This document shows, piece after piece, positions 1 through 7,876 of a DNA stretch of 64,000 nt. The DNA comes from JADJRG01 sp964474905 (GTDB taxonomy: Bacteria > Myxococcota_A > Polyangia > Nannocystales > Nannocystaceae). The stretch is from assembly GCA_964474905.1 (NCBI GenBank), contig CAYYUP010000003.1, positions 128,036-192,035 of the forward strand, given 5' to 3'. Made by a program: the position numbers and the translations under genes. Under the pieces are notes generated by a model. It had not been told where the DNA came from and searched no databases. It worked only from the letters and a program-made list of their open reading frames with translations. How positions within the stretch are numbered: position 1 is the stretch's first letter; every line of letters begins with the position of its first letter.

Positions 1-1500
1 CTCGATCGGGGCTCGCTGCAGCACCTCGGTGAGACCGCATTGGCGGCGATCACAGCCCTCGATAGCCTGGGTGAGCGCGAGCTTGAGGGCGCTGGCGATC
101 GGGTCTATTTGGACTTCCTCGGCCGCTCCCTCTTGACGATGCCCTCCGGCTCGATCCCCTGGATTGCCGCGGTCTTTTTTGCATTGCAGCTGGCGATTCT
201 CCGTCGACTCAGGCGCAGCGCCGCCCACGGGGCCCCAGGAGAGCCGATGACCGGCGAGGCCAACAGGTCCCTTGGGGCAGGTTTCTGGTGCCTCCAGGTA
301 TTCGCTGCGACCGCAGGCGGGGCAGCGCTCGCTTGGTTGATGGCACTCTACGCCGGCACCGAGATGGCGAGCTACGCCGATCCACTGCGCACACGCGTCG
401 CACTTTGGGCCGTTGTGACAGCGATCAGCGCGGCAATCGCACTCCGAGCAGCGCGGCGGCTCACAGCAACCGAGCTCTGGAGCGGAACCTGGGCGGCGTT
501 GGCTTTGCTCACCCTTGTGATCGCGTCTGTCGATCCAGGGGCGAGCGTTGCCCTCCTACCGGTCGTGGCTGCTCAGGTGGTTTTTGCGGGGGTCGGTGTG
601 CTCCTCAGTGGTGGGCGCCTGCCGGCCTATGTGCTGCTTCTCGGGCTCGTTGTGCCTGGGTTTTTGTGGTTTCAGGCGGCCCTGCGTGTCGAGCTTCTTT
701 TTGGTCTCGGTCGTCACGGGGCTGCCATCGCCCTCGCGCCAGTCGCCCTGCTCGCGGCATTGCTCGGCCCTCTGTGGCTGGCGGCGCCCCGCTGGATGCA
801 GCGCCTGGGTCTCGGGAGTGTGACGGCTTTGGCGGTCGTGGCAGCGATCGCGGCTGCGGTCGCTCCGGCCCATTCCCCAGAGCGGGCGCGTCGTCTAAAC
901 CTGGTGATGCACCGCGATGCCGACAGCGGTCAAAGTCGCTGGTTGGTGGGCGATCGTCCGGGGCCGCTGCCGCCTGTGCTGCGGGCTGTCGTTGATTTCT
1001 CGCAGGCGCCGGCGCAGAGCTTTGCCTGGTCCGCCGAGGACGATGAGAGCTGGATCGCAGCCGCTGCAGACGTCGACCTGGAGCCGCCAAAGCTCGAGCT
1101 TTTGAGCGACGAAGCGGGCCCCTGGGGTCGACTCCTGCGTCTGCGTTTGACCAGCCCCCGCGGCGCTCGCCGGGCGGCGCTGCTTTTCTCGGAAGACGCG
1201 GGGGTGCGGGCGTTCGCCTTTGGTGATGCGACGCTCGGTCCCTACCCCGAGAGAAAGCTGGAACGCTACCCCAAGGCCCGCCACTACGGCCTCATTGGTG
1301 TGCCCCCTGAGGGCGTCGAGGTGCGGGTGATCGTCGCCGCAGAGGGGCCTCTGACGGTCGACTTCTGGGATATCGCTGACGGCTTGCCGGATGTCGAGCA
1401 GAGCCGCTCGCTGCTCGCGGCTCGGCCGGCCGATCATGTGCCGAGCCACGGCGGGGACGTATCGTTGGTCTCGCAGCGGGTGATCTTTGGCGGCGAGTGA
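1..1500 (+). CDS. C-terminal part of a membrane-bound M28-type metallopeptidase (5' end outside window)
   Basis: The frame is open from base 1 to TGA at 1498-1500, so the gene starts before the window. The first residues (SLQHLGETALA) match the segment that closes the catalytic domain in M28 aminopeptidases, where a Ser/Leu-Gln-His-x-Gly-Glu-x-Ala helix follows the last zinc-ligand region. After it come about eight or nine hydrophobic segments (roughly codons 50-290), then a soluble C-terminal domain of about 200 residues rich in beta-type sequence. This arrangement resembles ERMP1-like membrane M28 peptidases, with the soluble tail probably extracytoplasmic. A start at TTG 40 is possible in principle but unnecessary. 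The zinc ligands are upstream and cannot be checked, so the peptidase assignment rests on the linker motif and the topology. Confidence 0.65.
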   Translation, partial: LDRGSLQHLGETALAAITALDSLGERELEGAGDRVYLDFLGRSLLTMPSGSIPWIAAVFFALQLAILRRLRRSAAHGAPGEPMTGEANRSLGAGFWCLQVFAATAGGAALAWLMALYAGTEMASYADPLRTRVALWAVVTAISAAIALRAARRLTATELWSGTWAALALLTLVIASVDPGASVALLPVVAAQVVFAGVGVLLSGGRLPAYVLLLGLVVPGFLWFQAALRVELLFGLGRHGAAIALAPVALLAALLGPLWLAAPRWMQRLGLGSVTALAVVAAIAAAVAPAHSPERARRLNLVMHRDADSGQSRWLVGDRPGPLPPVLRAVVDFSQAPAQSFAWSAEDDESWIAAAADVDLEPPKLELLSDEAGPWGRLLRLRLTSPRGARRAALLFSEDAGVRAFAFGDATLGPYPERKLERYPKARHYGLIGVPPEGVEVRVIVAAEGPLTVDFWDIADGLPDVEQSRSLLAARPADHVPSHGGDVSLVSQRVIFGGE

Positions 1501-1557
1501 CGAGTGACGAGTGACGAATGACGAATGTCGAATGTCGAATGTCGAATGTCGAATGTC
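1495..1557. repeat. Nine-unit heptanucleotide tandem repeat
   Basis: Nine consecutive 7-bp units run GAGTGAC x3, GAATGAC x1, GAATGTC x5, followed by a partial GAA. The first unit contains the stop codon of the peptidase gene. The array fills most of the 83-bp gap between two convergent genes. The stepwise change of the unit suggests expansion by slippage from one end. Confidence 0.95.
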
Positions 1558-1583
1558 GAAAAGACTTCGCTTGGTCGCCGAGG

Positions 1584-2942
1584 TCAGCCCGCCTTGCCCT
1601 CTTTTTTGAACTCGCGGGCGATGCCTGTGTGCACGTCGGCGGCGCGGATCGTCGAGTCACCGCGGCGGAGTGCCTCGAGCGAGACGTAGCGGATCACGTT
1701 CATGATAGAGCCGCCCGAGAGGGCATGTTTGCGGGCGATCTCGCGTAGATCGAGCTTTGCGTCGAGTGTCACCGAGGAGGAGAACGCGCGTTGCCAAAGC
1801 TGGTAGCGCTCGTCGGCCCGCGGGATCGCGAAGTAGATCACCGACTCAAAGCGGCGGGCAAAGGCGACGTCGATGTTGTCGCGGAGGTTGGAGGCCAGGA
1901 TCGCGATGCCCGTAAAGGTTTCTAGGCGCTGGAGGAGAAAGGCGGTCTCTTGGTTGGCGTAACGATCGTGCGAGCTACGGGTCTCGCTGCGCTTGCCGAA
2001 GAGGGCATCCGCCTCGTCAAAGAAGAGGATCCAATCTTTGTTCTCGGCCTGCTCAAACACTCGGTCGAGGTTTTTCTCGGTTTCGCCGATGTACTTTGAG
2101 ACGACAAGCGAGAGGTCGATCTTGTAGACGTCGCGGCCCGAGGTCTTGCCGAGCAGGCTCGCGGTGAGCGACTTGCCGGTGCCGGGCGGACCGTAAAAAA
2201 GGCAGCGACAGCCCGGGCGCAGACGGCCGGCCATGCCCCATTCACGGAGCAGGGTATCGCCGTGCTCGATCCAGGTGAGGATCTCGTCGAGCTGTTTGCG
2301 GGTCCCGGGGTGCAAGATTAGGTCCTGCCATGCGAGTTCCGTGCTGATGTACTGCGCCGGGAAGTCGGCGCCGAAGGTCGGTCGACGGGGTTCGCCCGAG
2401 AGCAGCAGAGCGACAAACTCTTCGGAGATCGTCAGCGGTGTCTGCAGGGGCTCGCGGACTCCATGGGGGGCGGGCGCGAGGATTTTGTGCACGCGAAAGA
2501 GGTGATCGGCCTCGAAGAGTTGGCGCAGACGCAGGCGCATCTCGAGGTCGGTGCCGCCGAGCAGAAAGGCGAGCGTCTCGCCGTTTGGCACAAACAAGCC
2601 GCTCTGGTCACGACTCCCACCGAACTCGGTGAAGGGTCGATCAAAGAGGGTATTGCGGGTCGAGAAGACATCGAGGAGCTGCGGCTGGAGGAGGCGTGCG
2701 AGGGCGAGGATGATCGCGATTCGCTCGGCGTAGCTCCAGTCGTAAAAGCGGGTAAAGCGGCCGTACGGAGTGGTGTCGTCGGTTGGGGGCGGTTCCTCGA
2801 CAGCCACGAGCTGTTTGCCTTGTGGCTCTTGACCGTCGGTCCCGAAGTAGCTGTCAAAGCGGCCGCTGATCAACCTCCCGAGCCAGTCGAGTTCGGCGCT
2901 GAGCAGCACGGCGTTGGCAGACAGAGGATCGAAAGAACTCAC
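1584..2942 (-). CDS. AAA+ ATPase of the type found in contractile injection system clusters
   Basis: A 452-aa protein with an N-terminal helical region (1-230) and a C-terminal AAA+ module. Walker A is GPPGTGKS (251-258), Walker B is ILFFDEAD (305-312), and the sensor/arginine-finger region FARRFE is at 361-366, so it should hydrolyse ATP. The N-terminal part carries the YAERIAIILALARLLQP and RPFTEFGG stretches that I associate with ATPases encoded beside extracellular contractile injection systems (Afp15/Pvc15-like). No sheath, tube or baseplate gene is in the window, so this copy is an orphan or serves another remodelling job. It is convergent with the M28 gene, and upstream lies the secreted protease gene. 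Family placement is from memory of motif patterns. Confidence 0.75.
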   Translation of the reverse strand: MSSFDPLSANAVLLSAELDWLGRLISGRFDSYFGTDGQEPQGKQLVAVEEPPPTDDTTPYGRFTRFYDWSYAERIAIILALARLLQPQLLDVFSTRNTLFDRPFTEFGGSRDQSGLFVPNGETLAFLLGGTDLEMRLRLRQLFEADHLFRVHKILAPAPHGVREPLQTPLTISEEFVALLLSGEPRRPTFGADFPAQYISTELAWQDLILHPGTRKQLDEILTWIEHGDTLLREWGMAGRLRPGCRCLFYGPPGTGKSLTASLLGKTSGRDVYKIDLSLVVSKYIGETEKNLDRVFEQAENKDWILFFDEADALFGKRSETRSSHDRYANQETAFLLQRLETFTGIAILASNLRDNIDVAFARRFESVIYFAIPRADERYQLWQRAFSSSVTLDAKLDLREIARKHALSGGSIMNVIRYVSLEALRRGDSTIRAADVHTGIAREFKKEGKAG

Positions 2943-3082
2943 GCCTCCGAAGAGTACCTATTTGCAGGTCGATCGGAGGCCCTTGATATCGAGCAGGCAT
3001 TCGCGACTGCGCATCGCAAAGAAGGCGCAGTCCTGTGGCCGCGCATGGTCGCACGCACGTGCACGCTTGTGCCCGGCGTAGC

Positions 3083-4078
3083 TCAGGGTTGGCTTGCGCG
3101 GCGTCGCCGAGAGATGCTGAGCCCGAGCAGACCGATGCCCAGGCCCAGGCCCAGGCCGGAGGATGCGCCGCGCCCCGCAACACCCGTGAGCGAGCAGCCG
3201 CGCGCCTTCTTTGGCGGCAGGGTGTCCAAGCAGTCGCCGTCGCTGCATCCGGAGGGCAGGAGATCGAGCGAGATCTGGTCGCGGATCCAGGGCAGCGCGG
3301 CGTAGGGCACCCCGTAGATACCGCGGCCAGTTCCGCAGGGCGTGATCCCGCGGGAGGTGATGCCGATCAATCGCCAGTCGCCAGTCGCCAGTTGTGCGAA
3401 GACGGGACCGCCGGAGTCGCCGAAGCAGGTATCGCGGCCCTCTTGACCGGCGTGGATCTCTAAGCCTGCGGGGGAAAAGCCGGTGATCACGGTGGTCACG
3501 GCTCGTTTGTAGCCGAGCTCGCTCATCTTCAGCGGACCGGGCGAGTCTTCGGCATTGGTGTCTCGGGTGGCGCCAAAACCGACGAGCAGGACCTCTTGAT
3601 CGAGGCTGATAAGCTCGTCCCATTCGTCTTGGTCGACCAATGGCGGGATCAGAGCGACGCCCTTTGCGGGTTCGCTGAGCACCACGTAGCCGAAGTCGTA
3701 GGCGTCCTCTGTGCAATCGTCTTTGTTTAGGCAGTACTTGGGGTGGAGCCCGTAGTCGCTGCCTGTGGTCCTTCGGTTGTCGTCGGAGGTGTAGATTGTG
3801 TCGCCGAAGATCACCAGGATCTGGTCGAATTTCTCGGCCTCTTCGAGGCAGTGAGCGGCTGTCAGCGCGGTCTGGGCGTCGATGAGCACGCCGGTGCAGA
3901 GGTGCGCGGTGTTTGTGCTGAGCCCACCTTCGATGCCGATAATCGAGACCACGCTCGGCCACTCGCTCTCAGAGAGCAGCTCACCGCCGATGATCGGTTG
4001 AGGAGCGGCCGAGGGCATGCTGATGGCAGGTGTTGACGGCAGAGCGACGAGAGCCAAGGCGATGGCGGAGATGGGCAT
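3083..4078 (-). CDS. Secreted trypsin-like serine protease with MYXO-CTERM-like anchor
   Basis: Start chosen at ATG 4078 because a signal peptide (MPISAIALALVALPSTPA) begins exactly there; an in-frame extension to 4279 has no protein-like character. The 331-aa product has the trypsin N-terminus IIGGE, His76 in LTAAHC, Asp118 in YDFGYVVL and Ser212 in GDSGGP, a full S1 triad. The C-terminus is a GC dipeptide, a Gly/Leu hydrophobic helix and an Arg-rich end (SRRRR), the plan of the MYXO-CTERM sorting tail known from myxobacteria. The enzyme is therefore probably surface-attached. Codons for ATGDWRL fall in a 3x heptamer (3371-3391). It could act in predation or in envelope protein turnover; substrate unknown. 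Confidence 0.88.
   Translation of the reverse strand: MPISAIALALVALPSTPAISMPSAAPQPIIGGELLSESEWPSVVSIIGIEGGLSTNTAHLCTGVLIDAQTALTAAHCLEEAEKFDQILVIFGDTIYTSDDNRRTTGSDYGLHPKYCLNKDDCTEDAYDFGYVVLSEPAKGVALIPPLVDQDEWDELISLDQEVLLVGFGATRDTNAEDSPGPLKMSELGYKRAVTTVITGFSPAGLEIHAGQEGRDTCFGDSGGPVFAQLATGDWRLIGITSRGITPCGTGRGIYGVPYAALPWIRDQISLDLLPSGCSDGDCLDTLPPKKARGCSLTGVAGRGASSGLGLGLGIGLLGLSISRRRRASQP
3371..3391. repeat. Three-unit heptamer TCGCCAG inside the protease gene
   Basis: TCGCCAG is repeated three times head to tail. On the coding (minus) strand it reads CTGGCGA x3 and encodes the stretch before the Trp-Arg-Leu strand of the trypsin fold. Because 21 bp is a multiple of three, the reading frame is kept. 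Confidence 0.85.
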
Positions 4079-4295
4079 GGGCTGGCCAGAGGATAGCAGC
4101 GACGGCGACCTGCGCTTGCCGTCGCCGCACCGAAGAATACGGCCCCCGGGCTCGGCGCTTTGGCAGCCGGGTTCGCTCGCGGGATTGGCCCTGTTCCCCG
4201 GGGAAAAGGGCGTGCGGCCTCGAACGTGCTGTGCGCAGAGCGATCCCTCGCTGCCGGCCTTGAGCCCGGGTTTTTTCATTCGCTCGCTTGAGCCC

Positions 4296-5570
4296 TCATG
4301 GCGGTGCTGGGCAGTCGTATTCGGCGTCGAGGGAGCCCGACATCTGGAAGGCCGTGCAGGCCTCGCCGCAGAGACGGATCGTCGTCATCTCCGGGTCGAT
4401 GTACATCCAGCCGTCTTCGCTATCGCAGTCGCTGACCTGCTGGTTACCGTAAGAGGTGCCGTCAACGAAGATCTCGACGTAGTTCGGGTAGTCGGGCTCG
4501 GGATCGAGGACGATGTCACAGCTCAGCACTTGCTCACTGATCGCGGTTAATGCTGCCTGCAGCTCGATTTGGTTTTGCGAGTCGTAGAATGCGGCAGCGC
4601 CCTCCTGCGGCATGCCGCCGGCGACGGCGAGTTCGTTGAGACGCTCGAAGGTGTTGGTCGCGTCGGGGTTGCCGTCTTGTTTGCTGTTGGAGGTGATGTC
4701 GTCGATGTCGATGCCGACGACGAAGGTCGTGATGCCATCGCTGTAGGCCTCGGCGATCGTCTGGGTCAGGGCGTCGTCGTAGATCTCGAAGCGCGAGGCG
4801 TCGTCCTCGGCCTCGAGCGAACAGTTGGCGGCGCCGTCCGTGACCAGGACGACGAACTTCGGCAGGTCGTTGTCGATGCCCAAGAGGTGCTCGTAGGCCG
4901 CGATAACGCCGGCCCTTGCCGGAGTGCCACCGGCGATCGTCGGGCTCAGTGCATCCGCGGGAGGCATGCTCATGAGCACGTTGGCGCCATTTTGCGGGGC
5001 GACTGGCACATCGGGCACAGCCTCCACCAGGCAGGCGTTGAGGTTGTACACGGATTGCGCCTTTTTGGAGGGATAGAGCGCCATGCCGAGGTTCATCGAC
5101 GCGTCGAAGTTGCCGACGATCAAGTCGACGACGCTGAAGAGAGAGAACCATCGGCTGACCTCCGGTGTGTCGGGGTCGTCGTCGCCATCCCAGGAGTTGG
5201 CGACCATCGAACCTGACTTGTCGAGCACAAGCACGACGTTGGGGGTGACGATCGGGATCTTCGCGGTGGCCTCGCCGCAGCTGTCGTCAAACTCGCAATC
5301 CCCACCTTCGCTGCAGAGGAAACCCTCGGCACAGTCGTCGTCGCTCTCGCAATCGGGGTCGCCTGTGCTGTCGTCGGTGGTGCTACCTGCGCTGTCGTCG
5401 GTGGTGCTACCTGTTGTGGTTTCGCCTGTGGTCTCGCTTGCGCTTGTCGTGATGGTGACGATGCCGCCGCTGTCGTCATCGGAGCCCGGGCCCGTAGGTG
5501 TACAGGCAACGATGCAGAGCGCTGCGGTCAGTGTACAGAGGTGGTGCGCGGTGGCTATTTTCATGGTCAT
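4296..5570 (-). CDS. von Willebrand factor A lipoprotein (copy 1)
   Basis: A 424-aa predicted lipoprotein: lipobox IVAC with Cys23, an Asp/Thr/Gly/Ser-rich linker (about 25-72), a Cys-rich CxxDxxC knot (about 74-98), then a vWA domain. The MIDAS motif DKSGSM is at 117-122, with the downstream TPARAG and VTDGAANC elements conserved. A C-terminal domain with paired cysteines follows. The protein is likely exported and anchored to a membrane by its lipid, with the vWA domain binding a metal-dependent partner or ligand. It is adjacent to and colinear with a clear paralogue at 5813-7093, from which it arose by tandem duplication. The Thr-rich linker is typical of Nannocystaceae lipoproteins. Function unknown; adhesion or surface scaffolding is the usual role of such domains. 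Confidence 0.88.
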   Translation of the reverse strand: MTMKIATAHHLCTLTAALCIVACTPTGPGSDDDSGGIVTITTSASETTGETTTGSTTDDSAGSTTDDSTGDPDCESDDDCAEGFLCSEGGDCEFDDSCGEATAKIPIVTPNVVLVLDKSGSMVANSWDGDDDPDTPEVSRWFSLFSVVDLIVGNFDASMNLGMALYPSKKAQSVYNLNACLVEAVPDVPVAPQNGANVLMSMPPADALSPTIAGGTPARAGVIAAYEHLLGIDNDLPKFVVLVTDGAANCSLEAEDDASRFEIYDDALTQTIAEAYSDGITTFVVGIDIDDITSNSKQDGNPDATNTFERLNELAVAGGMPQEGAAAFYDSQNQIELQAALTAISEQVLSCDIVLDPEPDYPNYVEIFVDGTSYGNQQVSDCDSEDGWMYIDPEMTTIRLCGEACTAFQMSGSLDAEYDCPAPP

Positions 5571-5743
5571 GGTTCCGTGGCAATCGAGGTCAGGGCGCAG
5601 GTCGACACCCAGGGAAAGCTGACTCTCGGGACATCCCGGCCAGCGGCCCCTCTCATCAACTCAGACACCGAGACATCGCCGCCTTCCGGACTTTCTTGTC
5701 GGCATCGATCCGGCCTGTGGATCTCGGCTGAGACCAGGCGGAC

Positions 5744-5778
5744 AAAAAAAAGCGAGGGCCGCTTTCGCGACCCCCGCT
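5744..5778 (-). terminator. Rho-independent terminator after vWA copy 2
   Basis: On the minus strand a 12-bp stem (two wobble pairs) closes on a GAAA tetraloop and is followed by eight U. The arms are at 5751-5762 and 5767-5778 and the T-tract is complementary to 5744-5751. It sits 34 bp past the stop of the 5813-7093 gene, so the two vWA genes are probably separate transcripts. This is the cleanest intrinsic terminator in the window. Confidence 0.9.
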
Positions 5779-5812
5779 CTTGTTGCTCGGAGCTATGCTC
5801 GAGCCAAATCGA

Positions 5813-7093
5813 TCAGCCGGAACCCGGGCACTTGTACTGGGCGTCGAGGTTGCCGCTGCCCTGGAAGCCAGTACAGGCTTCGCCACAGAGCTGGATCTGC
5901 ATGAAGGTGTCGTCGACGAACTTCCAGCCGTCCTCGGTGTCACAGTCCATGACCTGGGTCTTGCCGTACTTGACGCCATTGACCTCGACTTCGACAAAGT
6001 TCGGGAACACGGGTACCGGGTCGAGATCGATGACACAGGGCAGCACCTGCTCGGCGATCGCCTGCAACGCGTCTTGGAGCTCGATCTGGTTTTGCGAGTT
6101 GTAGAACTTCTCGTTTGGATCGCCCTTGGGTACGCCACCGGCGACTGCGAGCGCGTTGAGCTGCTCGTAGGTGTTGGTCAGGTCGGGGTTGCCGTCCTGC
6201 TTGTCGTCGGTTGTTTCGTCCTTGATGTCGATGCCGACGACGAAGGTCGGGATGCCGTTCATGGCGGCATCGGTGACCGTTTGGGCCAGGCCGGCGTCGT
6301 AGACCTCGAAGAGCTCGGCGTCTGTCTGGGCTTCGAGCGAGCAGTTGGCGGCGCCATCGGTGACGAGGATCAGGAACTGAGGCAGGCCGTCTTGGATCCC
6401 TGAGAGGTGTTCGATCGCGGAAATCATGCCGGCGCGGGCCGGGGTACCGCCGGCGATCTGAGCGCTGGTCGCCGCCGCGGGCGGCATTGTCTGGAGGATC
6501 TTCATGCCGTTTGTCGGTGCGGTTGGCACGTCGGGCGTAACCTCGACCGGGCAGGCAGCGGCACTGTACTCAGACTTCGCCTTTTTCGAGGGATAGAGCA
6601 CCATGCCCAGGTTCATCGAGTTGTCGAAGCTGTCGGTGATGAACTGGACGACGCTGTAGAGGCTGAACCAGCGGGTGACGTCGGGGGTCATCGGGTCGCC
6701 GTCGCCGTCCCAGGAGTTGGCGACCATCGAGCCCGACTTGTCGAGCACAAGCAGGACGTTGGGCGTGGTGATCGGGATCTCGATGGTCGCGTTGCCGCAG
6801 TCGGTCGGGTCGAACTCGCAGGAACCGGCCTGGCAGATGTAACCCGCGTCGCACTCGTCGTCGTTGACACACTCGGTGCCGGTCGTGTCGGTCGTGTCGG
6901 TTTCGGAGGAGGTATTTGTCGTGCTGGTATTGGTGCCGCTGGTATCGGTGCCGGTACCGGGCATCGTCGTCGTCGGGTTGATCGTCGCGATGGTGACTCC
7001 TGAATCGGAGTCAGAGTCGGTCTCCGCAGCGGGTCCGTTGCAAGCGCCGATCGCTAACAAGGCGGTAGAAAAAATGGCAATAGAGCGCTTCAT
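5813..7093 (-). CDS. von Willebrand factor A lipoprotein (copy 2)
   Basis: A 426-aa paralogue of the neighbouring lipoprotein. Lipobox AIGAC gives Cys18. A Thr/Asp/Gly linker (about 20-73), a CVNDDECDAGYIC knot and a vWA domain with DKSGSM at 118-123 follow. The NSWDGDGDP, LGMxLYPSKKA, TPARAG and VTDGAANCSLE blocks are nearly identical to copy 1, whereas the linkers have diverged, which fits relaxed selection on the linker. ATG 7093 has a GAGGA about ten bases upstream. Transcription ends at the strong hairpin 5744-5778. Probably exposed on the envelope; ligand unknown. Confidence 0.88.
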   Translation of the reverse strand: MKRSIAIFSTALLAIGACNGPAAETDSDSDSGVTIATINPTTTMPGTGTDTSGTNTSTTNTSSETDTTDTTGTECVNDDECDAGYICQAGSCEFDPTDCGNATIEIPITTPNVLLVLDKSGSMVANSWDGDGDPMTPDVTRWFSLYSVVQFITDSFDNSMNLGMVLYPSKKAKSEYSAAACPVEVTPDVPTAPTNGMKILQTMPPAAATSAQIAGGTPARAGMISAIEHLSGIQDGLPQFLILVTDGAANCSLEAQTDAELFEVYDAGLAQTVTDAAMNGIPTFVVGIDIKDETTDDKQDGNPDLTNTYEQLNALAVAGGVPKGDPNEKFYNSQNQIELQDALQAIAEQVLPCVIDLDPVPVFPNFVEVEVNGVKYGKTQVMDCDTEDGWKFVDDTFMQIQLCGEACTGFQGSGNLDAQYKCPGSG

Positions 7094-7426
7094 AAGGTCA
7101 ATTCCTCGGTCTGGTTTGGGTGAAGTCGGGCAGTGAAGACAGATCGATCGTCACAGCTAGCGGCCTGCGACCGATATACGGCGATGACAAACTAGCAAGA
7201 TCGCCGAGCGCAAAACAAGACGATCATCGCTCGCGCGATATGCGGGTCTCTTCGCGTTCGTGTGGCTACAGCACGGCATTCAGGGGTGTGACACCACCTC
7301 GGCTCGAACCTTCCGACAAAACTTTGGGGGTTCGTCAGCGCGCCAGGTCTCTGTCTGCATCTGCGAGTAGGCCGCTGTGGGCTGTGGTGATCGCTGTCAC
7401 GGTCGCCGAGCGCAGCGCAGCGGCGA
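7094..7426. other. 333-bp intergenic region without a recognised gene
   Basis: This lies upstream of vWA copy 2 and downstream of the small membrane protein, both on the minus strand. The open frames here translate to Arg/Ser/Pro-rich, non-protein-like strings. It probably holds the promoter of the vWA gene, but I could not pick a convincing -35/-10 pair. Confidence 0.6.
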
Positions 7427-7876
7427 TCAGAAGCGCAGCTTGAAGACGAGCCCACTACCGCTGCGGCTTAAGTGCGGGGCGATGGCGATGTTGTTTCGCC
7501 GCTTCCAGGCCCGGTGGCGCGAGCGCAGGACCAAGCCCCAGACGAGGAATGTCGCCCCTGTCACCGCCATCAGGCCGCCGTAGCCGGTGCCGACCCAGCC
7601 GTAGGTCCGGAGATTTTTGCAGGTCTCGGCGCTGGTATGTTGGCCGAAGCGAGCCTGGCAGCGCGCGGGCGAGGCGCTGATGAGCATCGCCGCGCCGGCC
7701 CCCGTGCGCAGCAGGCCGAGTGGAAAGAGGATGCTGCCGATGAGCCGCTTCGTGTCGCCCTCGTCGGGCTCCGGCTCGCGGACCTCACCAAACTCGAAGT
7801 AGCCCCCCGGGATCTCTTCGTTCGCGGGCGGTGGGGCCGCGAGGGTCAGCGCGAGCGCGAGCGGGCCGAGTAGCAC
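7427..7876 (-). CDS. Small envelope protein with signal peptide and two membrane segments
   Basis: A 149-aa protein starting at GTG 7876, directly after the TGA of the upstream thioredoxin/TPR gene (TGAGTG), so translation is probably coupled. It has an N-terminal signal (MLLGPLALALTLAA), an acidic stretch, two hydrophobic segments (about 44-68 and 92-112), a basic patch (RSRHRAWKRR) and the terminal motif SGSGLVFKLRF. The same kind of C-terminus (GQGAGLVLRGRF) closes the unrelated protein at 22928-23791. No family name can be given. The operon position suggests a role linked to the thioredoxin-like protein. Confidence 0.65.
   Translation of the reverse strand: MLLGPLALALTLAAPPPANEEIPGGYFEFGEVREPEPDEGDTKRLIGSILFPLGLLRTGAGAAMLISASPARCQARFGQHTSAETCKNLRTYGWVGTGYGGLMAVTGATFLVWGLVLRSRHRAWKRRNNIAIAPHLSRSGSGLVFKLRF

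Noticed and set aside
2958..3962. A 334-codon Arg-rich frame inside the serine protease gene
   Set aside because: Out-of-frame shadow of the protease; composition is dominated by Arg and Pro from CGx codons.
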